Assembly: GCA_949300385.1 (NCBI GenBank)
Contig: CASGDZ010000004.1
Coordinates: 1 to 64,000 of the forward strand
Origin: an uncultured Christensenella sp.
Lineage (GTDB): Bacteria; Bacillota; Clostridia; Christensenellales; UBA1242
Reading direction: 5' to 3'
Length of the DNA stretch: 64,000 bases
Part shown: positions 48,529-58,011 of the stretch, piece by piece
Layout: each line of letters opens with the position of its first letter
Numbering within the stretch: the first letter of the stretch is position 1
The notes under the pieces: generated by a model
Told to the model about the DNA's origin: nothing
Seen by the model: only the letters and a program-made list of their open reading frames with translations
Database searches by the model: none
Program-made: the position numbers and the translations under genes

Positions 48529-48564
48529 AAATTAGTTTTAAGCAATAATTAATCTGAGGTAAAA

Positions 48565-51500
48565 ATGAGAACAATAAATTCAAGTATAAAAAAATCAATA
48601 TGCTATATGCTTTCACTTGCGATGTTTTTGTTCGCTAGTATAGGACTTATAGCAATTTTTGATAATGAGTATGTTTCGTACGCTTCTAGTTCAAATATTA
48701 AGGAAATTGAACTCAATAATCCTAATTTTGTGCCTAGCGGTAGCCAATCTAGTTATCCTATCGACCCTTCTAATTATACCTTAATCGGTGCTGATTTTGA
48801 AGAAGTCGAAGATAGCGAAAGCGTAAATGCCACAAATATAGGTACAATAAAGCGTGATGAGGAAGATTTTAAAAATTTATATCCATATAGCAATCCTAAC
48901 AATACTAACGAAGAATATATGCTTGTCATAGACTCTAAATCACGCGCTAATGTTGGCTATATTATGGATAGTGCAATTTCCATGTCTGCTGATTCAAACT
49001 ATATGATTACAGTAGATGTTTATACTAACGCGTCGGGTATTGCTGAATTGTATCTAGTGGATAGCAACAATGATAATGAAATTGTATCTTCCATATTATT
49101 CGCTGGTAAAGCAAACAATTGGACAACATATACCTTTGTTGTAAAAACTAACTACAATTCATCTACAAATATTAAACTTGCAATGTTCCACAATGGTGCA
49201 GGTGCAGTATTGTTTGATAACATTTCCGCTTATCAATTAAATGACAGCGCTTTAACTTCTGTTTCATCTGACGCTACTATCATAGACTTAAATGACCAAA
49301 CATTGACAAGATATGACATGACTTCTTCTAATAGTTATATATTTAGAGAAGGTCCATCTAATGTAGAAGACTCAACCTACTCATATGTAACTACAAATGA
49401 CGAAGAGTCTTTTGATGGTACAAACAATTTTGCATTTAGAGCGGAAAACATTAATACTACCACAAGTTTATATACCACCAAAAACGATTTCTTAACTTTG
49501 GAACAAAATCGCGTATATAAGATTTCAGTTAAAGCAAAAACTATTGATCTAGACGGAGAAATTACACTATCTCTCATAGCAACTGACTCAAATGGAGATA
49601 TTGCAAGCGACGATTTAGCAGACGAAAATCCTACTATCACAATTTCAACTAACACTTCGTCTGAGTTGACAAATGATTATACAGATTTTAATTTCTATAT
49701 AGTTTCTAATCCTATTCAAAGCGCCAACTATCGCTTTGCAATTAATTTTGGTGGAGAAGATGGTGCAAAAGGTAAATTGTACCTTTCTACTATCACAATA
49801 TCATTTGTAGACTATTCAACTTATTCAAATGCTAGTGGTTCTAATATCGCTACTGCAAATTTATCTTCAAAATTTGCAATAACAGAAGATGATGTCACGG
49901 AAGAAAATAATTATTATCTACTTAACGGCAATTTCAATAGTGTAGAAGTTGAAGATTATTTAAATGCTTACCCTATCACTCCATCTGGTTGGACAGTTGA
50001 AACTGGATCGTACGATCAAAAATATGGTGTTGTAAATACTGATAACGCAGAATGGAACAAATGGGCAAACAATTCTAATTGTACTAACTTAATTAACCCA
50101 AATAGTCCAAGCGCTAATTCTAACAATAACATTTTAATGATGTACAATTCTACTAATGATGTATTGTCATATACAAGTAGCGCAATCTCGCTTGAAAAAG
50201 AAAGCAATTATAGATTTACTTTAAATATTAAAACTCAAAATGCTCCTGCTACAATCTCATTAATCACAACATTGGATAAAAAAGAAGTTGTATTATCAAC
50301 TTTAACTATTAATACAAACTTTGAATGGAAAGTAGCAGAATTAAAATTAAATACCGCATATCAGGCACTTGATGTGTCTTTGAAAGTTACTTTAAACACT
50401 TCAAATGGATATGGATATACTTACATTGACGAGGCTTGTATTAATCTTTCAAGCATTAACGAAAAAGCAGATTACTCAACTAGCGCAGACTTAAATAATT
50501 TATTTGCGAACAACGGGCAAGGGAACTTCGCTACTCCTGACTATATTAGCGGAGAATCTAATGATAGTGTAACATATGGTATTGTAAATACAAGCAACAT
50601 AAATGACAATACTATAATATCTAACAATGACAAAGAGCAACGCGCAAGTTTCTTAATGATTGGGGACAACAAAAACATCCTTGCTATCCGCTCTCTAGAA
50701 AATGTTTATTATACACTAAGTTCAGATTTGGGCTATGATTTAACTAGCGGAAATTACTACTCTATCAGCATTAAAGTATTCACATACAACCATTTAGCCG
50801 TATCGGGCGAAGAACTTGATAATCTAAATGCTAGTATCAGTATATCAGGTTTTAATGGAAGCTTCACAAATATAATCACTGCTAATCTAAATTCGGACAA
50901 CAGTATAAGCAATGGTTGGAAAACATATACTTTCTATATTAATCCAACCAGCGACATTACGGGCGCAACTATACAATTCTCGCTAGGAAGTGCGTCAAAT
51001 GAGTGTTCGGGTACAGTGTTCTTTACCGATATTGAATTCAATGATGATTTAACAAGTTTTGATTCAGTTAGCGAAAATGAATTTAACAAGATATTAGAAC
51101 AATCGACTTCAACAAATGAAGATGATTCTACATCATCTGACACAGATACAGAGAACGAAACTTATCCTATAAATTGGGGATATATCTTACCTACTATCCT
51201 TTTCTCTCTAGCAATCGTGATAGCAGTTGTAGGTGTATGCGTTCGTAAAATAAAATGGAAGAAGCCTACAAAGAAATCTAAAAATGAATATGATAGAAAT
51301 CAAACTGTATCTAAACAAGTTTACATGCGCAAGGCTACAAGCATTAAAGAATCAAAAATCAAAGAATTAAGTAAAGAATTAGACTCGTTATTTGCTCAAA
51401 GAAATGAATATGAATCACAATACAAAAAGGACTTGTCAAGTTTACGCGAAATGAAAATTAAACGCGCGGACAAATCTGACATAAATAAACTTGAAAAAGA

Positions 51501-51699
51501 AATGAAAAAGAATCAGCGCCTATCTGCTAATATCGGTATAAATATAACAAAGATTCAAAATGAATTGTCCTATGTAAAAAGTGACGCATATATGAATAAT
51601 TTGATTAAAAAGTTAGCATCTGAAAAGACAAAAACAGCAGAGCAATCTGATTCTTCTCAAACAGACAAATCTAACGATTCGGACAATAAACAAAAATAA
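48565..51699 (+). CDS. Surface protein with C-terminal membrane helix and cytoplasmic coiled coil
   Basis: The 1044-residue envelope protein begins with a signal peptide (about residues 1-40, ending VSYASS). Three or more beta-sandwich-like modules follow, each resembling a carbohydrate-binding fold, recognised by recurring patterns such as DSNYMITVDVYTNAS, QNRVYKISVKAKT, ESNYRFTLNIKTQ and GNYYSISIKVFT. Near residue 872 is a membrane helix (YILPTILFSLAIVIAVVGVCV). The last 150 residues are basic then coiled-coil (IKESKIKELSKELDSLFAQR) and would lie in the cytoplasm. No sorting signal is present. The module call is by pattern; ligand unknown. Confidence 0.75.
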   Translation: MRTINSSIKKSICYMLSLAMFLFASIGLIAIFDNEYVSYASSSNIKEIELNNPNFVPSGSQSSYPIDPSNYTLIGADFEEVEDSESVNATNIGTIKRDEEDFKNLYPYSNPNNTNEEYMLVIDSKSRANVGYIMDSAISMSADSNYMITVDVYTNASGIAELYLVDSNNDNEIVSSILFAGKANNWTTYTFVVKTNYNSSTNIKLAMFHNGAGAVLFDNISAYQLNDSALTSVSSDATIIDLNDQTLTRYDMTSSNSYIFREGPSNVEDSTYSYVTTNDEESFDGTNNFAFRAENINTTTSLYTTKNDFLTLEQNRVYKISVKAKTIDLDGEITLSLIATDSNGDIASDDLADENPTITISTNTSSELTNDYTDFNFYIVSNPIQSANYRFAINFGGEDGAKGKLYLSTITISFVDYSTYSNASGSNIATANLSSKFAITEDDVTEENNYYLLNGNFNSVEVEDYLNAYPITPSGWTVETGSYDQKYGVVNTDNAEWNKWANNSNCTNLINPNSPSANSNNNILMMYNSTNDVLSYTSSAISLEKESNYRFTLNIKTQNAPATISLITTLDKKEVVLSTLTINTNFEWKVAELKLNTAYQALDVSLKVTLNTSNGYGYTYIDEACINLSSINEKADYSTSADLNNLFANNGQGNFATPDYISGESNDSVTYGIVNTSNINDNTIISNNDKEQRASFLMIGDNKNILAIRSLENVYYTLSSDLGYDLTSGNYYSISIKVFTYNHLAVSGEELDNLNASISISGFNGSFTNIITANLNSDNSISNGWKTYTFYINPTSDITGATIQFSLGSASNECSGTVFFTDIEFNDDLTSFDSVSENEFNKILEQSTSTNEDDSTSSDTDTENETYPINWGYILPTILFSLAIVIAVVGVCVRKIKWKKPTKKSKNEYDRNQTVSKQVYMRKATSIKESKIKELSKELDSLFAQRNEYESQYKKDLSSLREMKIKRADKSDINKLEKEMKKNQRLSANIGINITKIQNELSYVKSDAYMNNLIKKLASEKTKTAEQSDSSQTDKSNDSDNKQK

Positions 51700-51704
51700 A
51701 AATT

Positions 51705-51736
51705 AAAGACAAGAATTAAACTACATTCTTGTCTTT
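51705..51736. terminator. Bidirectional terminator between surface protein and LysM genes
   Basis: AAAGACAAGAAT pairs with ATTCTTGTCTTT in a 12-bp stem. T-rich on both strands, it lies between two convergent genes. Confidence 0.85.
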
Positions 51737-52048
51737 TTATTTATCTAAATAAATTTTTAATCGCTGACCTATGAAAAGTCTCGTACTTTTTAGATCGTTA
51801 TCTCTAATTAATTTTTCTTTACTTATGTTGTATTCTTTTGCAATAACTTCAATAGTCTCAGTAGGTTTTACAAAATGTGATTGATAATCATTTGGATAAA
51901 TTTTTATAATTTCTCCTTGATAGAGATCTAAATCTTTATTATTTCGCAAAATATCGCTCTCGTTAGTGTTAAATTTTTTGCACAAAGACTTTATGTTGTC
52001 GCCATCTTCTACCCTATAATAAAATTCACTTGCCAATTTTATTTTCAT
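51737..52048 (-). CDS. Two-LysM-domain protein without signal peptide
   Basis: The 103 residues hold two LysM modules: YRVEDGDNIKSLCKKFNTNE to GEIIKIYP, and HFVKPTETIEVIAKEYNISK to GQRLKIYL. LysM binds glycan chains of peptidoglycan. There is no signal peptide or membrane helix, which in spore formers often marks a mother-cell protein that joins the spore coat or cortex side. This is inference; it could also be released by lysis. No neighbours share its strand. Confidence 0.78.
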   Translation of the reverse strand: MKIKLASEFYYRVEDGDNIKSLCKKFNTNESDILRNNKDLDLYQGEIIKIYPNDYQSHFVKPTETIEVIAKEYNISKEKLIRDNDLKSTRLFIGQRLKIYLDK

Positions 52049-52139
52049 ATATTTATATATTCAAATGACATGTTTAAGTTGACACAAATTCAATCATATA
52101 TCTTTAAAATAATAAATATATTAATGTAATAGGACAAGT

Positions 52140-53654
52140 ATGAAAAGATTATTTAAAGCGGTTGCAATTATTACATTATTTTCTATTATTACTCGAATAT
52201 TAGGTTTCTTTTTTAGAATCTATTTGACAAGAAAACTAGGTGCTGAGGGCATAGGTCTATTTCAAATGGCGACATCTGTTTTAGGTATATTTATGACTCT
52301 TGTTTCAAGTGGCATACCACTGACTACTGCAAAACTCGTTTCAAAATATGAAGTAAATGTTGAATTAAAGCGAAGAAACAAAGTTGTAACTTCTTCGCTC
52401 ATTATTGCCATGACTATTGCAGTCTTATCCTCTTTAATTATAATGCTGTTAAAAAATCTTTGGGGAATTGTGCTCTCTGACTATCGCGCTGTTGAAATTT
52501 TAATTATTCTAATACCTTCTGTAATATTCAGTGCAATTTACGCAGTATTCCGCGGTGCCCTTTGGGGTCAAAATGATTATTTTAACTGCGGACTGACTGA
52601 ATTGTTAGAACAAATCATTCGCTTTGCCTTAACATTTTTCATGCTAAACAATATTACCGATTTCTTTGTTGCAACGAGATATTCCGCAATATCGTTTAAT
52701 ATCACTTGTTTACTTTCTGCACTTATCACTATCATTGTGTATTTTAGACGCGGAAAACTAGACTTTTCTAGAGGAGAATACAAAAACATCATAAAATCTG
52801 CACTCCCTATCACAGGAGTACGATTGGCAAATTCGATTGTTCAACCGCTAACAACTATCATTATACCATCTATGTTGATATTATCTGGATACTCAACCTC
52901 TGAAGCAGTGGCGAGTTTTGGTGTTATAATGGGAATGACCTTTCCACTCCTATTTGTACCGATGACTGTCATAGGTAGCATAAGTATGGTGCTTATTCCT
53001 TCAATTACTGCATTAATGACTAAAAATGAACATCAAAAAATTCATAATAACATATTACAATCATTAAATGTGGCTATATATATCAGCCTATTATTCGTTC
53101 CCGTTTATATTTCTGTTGGTGATTTAATAGGTATAATTTTATATGATAACACAATGTCAGGAATACTTTTACAAATTTCAGCAATTTGTATACTTCCAAT
53201 AACTTTATGCAATTTAACGGGAAGCATTTTGAATGCGCTTAATATGGAAGTAAAATCGTTTATTAACTATATCTTAGGCTCATTAGTTTTGTTTGCAGGT
53301 CTAATCGCTCTTACTCCTATAATAGGTATAACTTCAGTAAGTATATCTTTCTTCCTTTCAATTACAACAATCACAATACTTAATATTCGAAAAATAAAGA
53401 AAGCAATGCCTAACTTGAAATTAAATATTTTCCCACTTTTATCTAAATATGCATTAATAGTCCTTTCTTCTACTCTACTTGGCATGTTTATATCAGATAT
53501 ATGCCAATATGTGTTTAGCGCTTTCTTCTCATGCGCAATCGCTGGTGGAATTAGTATGATTTGTTTCATTCTATTGTGCTCAGCATTTAAAATATTTGAT
53601 CTAAAATCAATATTATATTTGATAAAGCGTAGAAAAAGTGAAGAAAAAAGTTAA
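52140..53654 (+). CDS. SpoVB/MurJ-like lipid-linked oligosaccharide flippase family protein
   Basis: The 504-residue membrane protein has 14 hydrophobic helices of the MOP superfamily. The N-terminal FSIITRILGFFFRIYLTRK, LGAEGIGLFQMATSVLGIF and SSGIPLTTAKLVSKY match the SpoVB group strongly. SpoVB-type proteins flip peptidoglycan precursors or polysaccharide units for the spore cortex. The family contains several paralogues in Bacillota with different cargo, so spoVB itself is not claimed. It has its own terminator and is not in an operon with wall genes. Confidence 0.85.
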   Translation: MKRLFKAVAIITLFSIITRILGFFFRIYLTRKLGAEGIGLFQMATSVLGIFMTLVSSGIPLTTAKLVSKYEVNVELKRRNKVVTSSLIIAMTIAVLSSLIIMLLKNLWGIVLSDYRAVEILIILIPSVIFSAIYAVFRGALWGQNDYFNCGLTELLEQIIRFALTFFMLNNITDFFVATRYSAISFNITCLLSALITIIVYFRRGKLDFSRGEYKNIIKSALPITGVRLANSIVQPLTTIIIPSMLILSGYSTSEAVASFGVIMGMTFPLLFVPMTVIGSISMVLIPSITALMTKNEHQKIHNNILQSLNVAIYISLLFVPVYISVGDLIGIILYDNTMSGILLQISAICILPITLCNLTGSILNALNMEVKSFINYILGSLVLFAGLIALTPIIGITSVSISFFLSITTITILNIRKIKKAMPNLKLNIFPLLSKYALIVLSSTLLGMFISDICQYVFSAFFSCAIAGGISMICFILLCSAFKIFDLKSILYLIKRRKSEEKS

Positions 53655-53658
53655 AATT

Positions 53659-53688
53659 ATGCGCTATATTAGTAATTTTATAGCGCAT
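53659..53688 (+). terminator. Terminator of the flippase gene
   Basis: ATGCGCTATA and TATAGCGCAT form a 10-bp stem followed by TTTTT. Confidence 0.85.
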
Positions 53689-53748
53689 TTTTAATTCTAA
53701 ATATATTTACATTAGTATAAATATTTATATAAAGTAAATAATTTATAT

Positions 53749-54453
53749 ATGTTTGTGATATTTTTAAGAGTTTTAATAATCTATGTTACCGTTCTTTTCT
53801 TCTTGCGCATTATGGGCAAGCGTCAAATTGGAGAAATGCAACCATATGAACTTGTAATAACGCTTATATTAGCCGATTTGGCTACAATTCCTATGAGCGA
53901 TACAAATGTACCTTTATTAAATGGAATAGTCCCACTTTCTATTTTGGTGCTTATACATTATTTAATAACCTTATTGACACGAAAAAATATAAAAATCAGA
54001 AGATTTATGAGTGGTCGCCCGGTTGTCGTTATTAGCCCAAAAGGAATTGAATATAAGGCATTAAAAGACCTAAATATGAATATCGACGATTTACTCGAAA
54101 GCATTCGACAATGTAATTATTATAGTTTCGATCAAGTTTTATATGCTATAATTGAGACTAATGGTAAAATGAGCGTTATTCCAACTAGTGCTAATGCACC
54201 TGCTACTGCAAATGATATTGGTAAAAACAACCCTCCTGCTGAACTGCCCCATGTACTTGTTAGCGATGGTAAATTGATTAAAGATGAGCTAAAAGCGGTC
54301 AATTTAGACAATAAAAAATTAAATAAGATTTTATCTAAATTAAATACTAACATTAAAGATTTATTAATTTTCTCTATGGACGAAAAAGGTAAAGTATATT
54401 ATCAAAAAAAGAATAGTCAGTATCAAATCATCGATAACATAAAAAGGAATTAA
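53749..54453 (+). CDS. DUF421 (YetF/YcaP-type) membrane protein
   Basis: The 234-residue protein has two or three N-terminal helices; the motif LRIMGKRQIGEMQPYELVITL near residues 19-39 is the hallmark of DUF421. The soluble domain contains RPVVVISPKGIEYKALKDLN and an IRQCNYYSFDQVLYAIIET segment, also typical. In B. subtilis relatives (YetF) are membrane proteins of uncertain role in spores or stress. The DUF4363 gene follows after 4 bases, a conserved partner. Confidence 0.9.
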   Translation: MFVIFLRVLIIYVTVLFFLRIMGKRQIGEMQPYELVITLILADLATIPMSDTNVPLLNGIVPLSILVLIHYLITLLTRKNIKIRRFMSGRPVVVISPKGIEYKALKDLNMNIDDLLESIRQCNYYSFDQVLYAIIETNGKMSVIPTSANAPATANDIGKNNPPAELPHVLVSDGKLIKDELKAVNLDNKKLNKILSKLNTNIKDLLIFSMDEKGKVYYQKKNSQYQIIDNIKRN

Positions 54454-54457
54454 AATT

Positions 54458-54844
54458 ATGAAATCTTATATTTCTCTTGTAGTATTATTAATAGCCGTTC
54501 TTTCATTAGGTATATGGGACGGTACATACACGCAAAAAGTTTTTGACCACATGAAAAACGAAAGTGGTGCAATTTATGAAAGTCTACTATCTACTGAAAT
54601 AACGGATGAAAACCTTCAAAATCAAATAAACGATTTAAATGATTATTGGACAGAAAAAATGGATGTTCTGTGCATATCAATCTCTAGAAAAGACTTGCAA
54701 GTAGTGAGCGATTATTTGCAATATTTGTGCAGTTCGATCATTAACGAAAATCAAGAAGACGCAATCACATATTCACGATTGCTAAACTATAATATTATTG
54801 GTTTAGGTCAAACTACAGGTATAAATTTTATTAATATTTTATAA
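54458..54844 (+). CDS. DUF4363 family protein, partner of DUF421
   Basis: The 128-residue protein has one N-terminal helix (about residues 4-20) and a helical outer part with NDLNDYWTEKMDVLCISISR. DUF4363 proteins are usually encoded next to DUF421 in Clostridia, as here. Function is unknown; the pairing points to a joint membrane complex. SD AAAGG lies before the ATG. Confidence 0.78.
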   Translation: MKSYISLVVLLIAVLSLGIWDGTYTQKVFDHMKNESGAIYESLLSTEITDENLQNQINDLNDYWTEKMDVLCISISRKDLQVVSDYLQYLCSSIINENQEDAITYSRLLNYNIIGLGQTTGINFINIL

Positions 54845-54982
54845 CTTCTTTAAATATTTTATAATTATTTTATTATCTATTTTACAATAATTTTTAATAT
54901 TTTTCATTTAATATTTGTTATTTTATAACCGATATTTAAGAATGGATGTTTTATAATTTTATTTATTTTGATTAGATTATTT

Positions 54983-55012
54983 AAAAAATAGTCGATTTCT
55001 CGACTATTTTTT
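54983..55012 (-). terminator. Terminator overlapping the uvrA stop
   Basis: AAAAAATAGTCGA pairs with TCGACTATTTTTT (loop TTTC region). It covers the last uvrA codons and is T-rich downstream. Confidence 0.8.
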
Positions 55013-57829
55013 ACTATTTAATAATTTTTTTAAATACATTCCTGTATAACTTTTCTTAACGTTACAAATTTCTTCAGGTGTACCTACTGCTACTACTTTA
55101 CCTCCACCATCACCACCTTCAGGCCCCATATCAATAATATAATCGGCAGTTTTTATAATATCAAGATTATGTTCAATGACGACAACTGTATTGCCTTTAC
55201 CGACCAATCTTTGTAAAATATTTAATAATTTCTTTATATCGTATGGGTGCAATCCCGTACTTGGCTCATCTAAAATATATACAGTATTACCAGTATCTCT
55301 GCGTGTAAGTTCGGTAGCGAGTTTTAATCTTTGAGCCTCACCTCCCGACAAAGTTGTTGCGCTTTGACCCAATTTTACATAACCCAATCCGACATCTACT
55401 AAAGTAGATAAAATTCGTTTAATTTGTGGCACAGCGTCAAAGAATTCGTATGCCTCGTCTATGGTCATTTCTAATACATCATAGATTGACTTTCCCTTGT
55501 ATTTCACATCTAGAATTTCTCTAGAATAGCGCCTTCCTCCACACACTTCGCATGGAACAAAGACATCTGCCATAAAGTACATTCTAAGGCGTTTTACACC
55601 ATCGCCTGAGCATGCTTCACATCTACCACCCGCAATATTGAAACTAAATTTACCCGCATCAAAGCCCTTTTCTTTCGCGCTAGGAGTAGACGCAAACAAC
55701 TCGCGTATTTTAGTGAACACACCCGAATATGTTGCCGGATTACTTCTAGGTGTTCGACCGATAGGTGTTTGGTCAATTTGGATAACCTTATCTATATCTT
55801 CTATACCTAAAATTTCACCAATATTCTTTTCATTATCTCTATTATTCAATTTGTTAAATAATGCTCTATAAAATATGTCATTAACAAGTGTAGACTTACC
55901 GCTACCACTAACACCCGTTATGCATGTAAATACTCCACGCGGAATTGCGACATCAATATCATTAATATTATGTTCGCGACAGTCTAATAGTCTAATATAT
56001 CCCTTCTTTATCTCGCGTCGTTTTTCAGGTATCTCAATTTTTTCTTCGCCTGATAAGAACTTACCCGTTATTGAATCTTTGCTGTTCTCTAAATCTTCAA
56101 CGCTACCTTGTGCCACTATTTGTCCGCCATGCACTCCCGCTTTTGGTCCTATATCTACTAGATAGTCGGCTTGTCTAATAGTGTCTTCATCGTGCTCAAC
56201 TACAATTAGCGTGTTGCCTAAATCTCTAAGATTTTTAAGAGTGTCAATCAATTTATCATTATCGCGTTGGTGTAGACCTATGCTAGGTTCGTCTAAAATA
56301 TATAATACACCACTAAGTCCACTGCCTATTTGCGTCGCTAATCGAATTCTTTGCGATTCTCCGCCCGAAAGCGTACCCGCACGACGCGACAAATCAAGAT
56401 AAGTTAGACCTACATTAATTAAAAATGATAATCTTGAAGTTATTTCTTTTAAAATACTCTCTGCAATAAGTTGCTCTGTTTTACTAAGTTTTAGACTTGT
56501 TATGAATGAATATAGTTTGCTTATTGACATCTCGCATAAATCTGCAATGTTTTTACCCTCTATTTTGATAGACAAAGCGCTAGGATTAAGCCTTTTACCT
56601 AAACATTCTGGACATGTATCCTCGCTCATAAGTTTATATATCTCTTCTTTAATATATTCGCTTTGACTCTCTTGAAATCTTCTCAAAAGGTCGGGAATTA
56701 ATCCCATAAATAACGCATCTTTTTGAACGCAATATTGATGAAGATTTGGAGCGATTAAACTGCTATCTCCACTCTCTCCATTAATTAACGCACGCCTTGC
56801 CTCAAGTGGTATTTTATAATATGGAGTATCAAGTGTAAAACCGTATTTTTTACTCAATTTAGAAAGTGATTTTTTAGTCATGCCCGTTGCGTCAATATTA
56901 AAGCCCATTATTGTCAAAGCGCCCTCGTTTATAGATAGGCGGTCGTTTCTAACAATCGCATTTTCACCTATCTTTACCACATAACCTAATCCACCACATT
57001 TAGGGCAGGCTCCCGCATGATTATTAAAACTAAACAATGCCGGCTCAATATCAGGAATTGATATACCACAATCAACGCAACTATACTTTACGCTATATAA
57101 CTTGTTTTCTCCGTCAATATTAATGATTACGATTCCGTCTGCCAAATGTAAACATTGGTCGATTGACTCAGTTAAACGCGAAATGATCCCCTCTTTCATC
57201 ACTATTCTATCAATAATGACATAAACATCATGCCTTTTATTTTTGTCTAGAACAATTGAATCATCTAAAGAATATGTCGTTCCATCGACCATAACCCTAA
57301 CATAGCCGTCTTTCTTTAAGCCTTCTAATGTCTTTTCATGTGTACCCTTTTGCGCGCGAATTATTGGTGCCATAATTAACATTTTCGCACCTTCGTTTGT
57401 TTCGTTAATCACTTTGTCAACAATTTGATCAAGTGTTTGCACAGTGATTGGTTTACCACATTTGGGGCAATATGGTTTACCTATACGCGCAAACAATAGT
57501 CGTAGATAATCGTAAATCTCAGTAATAGTTCCAACCGTTGACCTTGGGTTGTTGTTAGTACTCTTTTGGTCAATAGAAATAGCTGGGCTTAACCCATCTA
57601 TACTCTCCACATCTGGTTTATTCATTTGCCCTAAGAATTGTCTAGCATAACTAGACAAACTCTCCATGTATCGCCTTTGCCCCTCTGCAAAAATAGTGTC
57701 AAATGCAAGCGTTGATTTGCCACATCCGCTCACTCCACAAAAAACCACTAACTTATTTTTAGGAATAGTTAAATCAATGTTTTTTAAGTTGTTTTCCTTA
57801 GCACCTTTAATTACAATGTTTTCTAACAT
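55004..57829 (-). CDS. uvrA: Excinuclease ABC subunit A
   Basis: UvrA finds DNA damage and loads UvrB for nucleotide excision repair. The 941-residue protein holds two ABC ATPase modules: Walker A VFCGVSGCGKSTLAFDTIF and CITGVSGSGKSTLVNDIFY, signatures LSGGESQRIRLATQIGSGL and LSGGEAQRLKLATELTRR. Zinc sites CPKCGKP, CVDCGIS to CPKCGG, CPECLGK and CEACSGDGVKR to CEVCGGRRY are intact. A promoter (TTGAAA-N17-TATAAT, 57878-57906) lies upstream. uvrB lies 2.8 kb away on the other strand, so the two are not one operon. Confidence 0.97.
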   Translation of the reverse strand: MLENIVIKGAKENNLKNIDLTIPKNKLVVFCGVSGCGKSTLAFDTIFAEGQRRYMESLSSYARQFLGQMNKPDVESIDGLSPAISIDQKSTNNNPRSTVGTITEIYDYLRLLFARIGKPYCPKCGKPITVQTLDQIVDKVINETNEGAKMLIMAPIIRAQKGTHEKTLEGLKKDGYVRVMVDGTTYSLDDSIVLDKNKRHDVYVIIDRIVMKEGIISRLTESIDQCLHLADGIVIINIDGENKLYSVKYSCVDCGISIPDIEPALFSFNNHAGACPKCGGLGYVVKIGENAIVRNDRLSINEGALTIMGFNIDATGMTKKSLSKLSKKYGFTLDTPYYKIPLEARRALINGESGDSSLIAPNLHQYCVQKDALFMGLIPDLLRRFQESQSEYIKEEIYKLMSEDTCPECLGKRLNPSALSIKIEGKNIADLCEMSISKLYSFITSLKLSKTEQLIAESILKEITSRLSFLINVGLTYLDLSRRAGTLSGGESQRIRLATQIGSGLSGVLYILDEPSIGLHQRDNDKLIDTLKNLRDLGNTLIVVEHDEDTIRQADYLVDIGPKAGVHGGQIVAQGSVEDLENSKDSITGKFLSGEEKIEIPEKRREIKKGYIRLLDCREHNINDIDVAIPRGVFTCITGVSGSGKSTLVNDIFYRALFNKLNNRDNEKNIGEILGIEDIDKVIQIDQTPIGRTPRSNPATYSGVFTKIRELFASTPSAKEKGFDAGKFSFNIAGGRCEACSGDGVKRLRMYFMADVFVPCEVCGGRRYSREILDVKYKGKSIYDVLEMTIDEAYEFFDAVPQIKRILSTLVDVGLGYVKLGQSATTLSGGEAQRLKLATELTRRDTGNTVYILDEPSTGLHPYDIKKLLNILQRLVGKGNTVVVIEHNLDIIKTADYIIDMGPEGGDGGGKVVAVGTPEEICNVKKSYTGMYLKKLLNSKK

Positions 57830-57877
57830 ATTTCCCTCGTACTATAAATATAATTTTCCCCATTTGTATCAAATTAT

Positions 57878-57906
57878 ATTATATCAAAACTTTTTAAATT
57901 TTTCAA
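57878..57906 (-). promoter_or_regulatory. Promoter of uvrA
   Basis: On the minus strand TTGAAA, 17 bases, TATAAT. No LexA-type box was recognised. Confidence 0.65.
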
Positions 57907-57967
57907 TATGTTTAATAATATTTTTTATCTTAGTTAAAAGCATATACAATGTATATTTATACTTTGC

Positions 57968-57995
57968 TTGACAAAAATTTATATGTATATAAACT
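57968..57995 (+). promoter_or_regulatory. Possible promoter of pepF
   Basis: TTGACA, 16 bases, TAAACT, just before the GGGGG ribosome site. The -10 is imperfect. Confidence 0.45.
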
Positions 57996-58011
57996 AATTG
58001 TAGGGGGAAAT

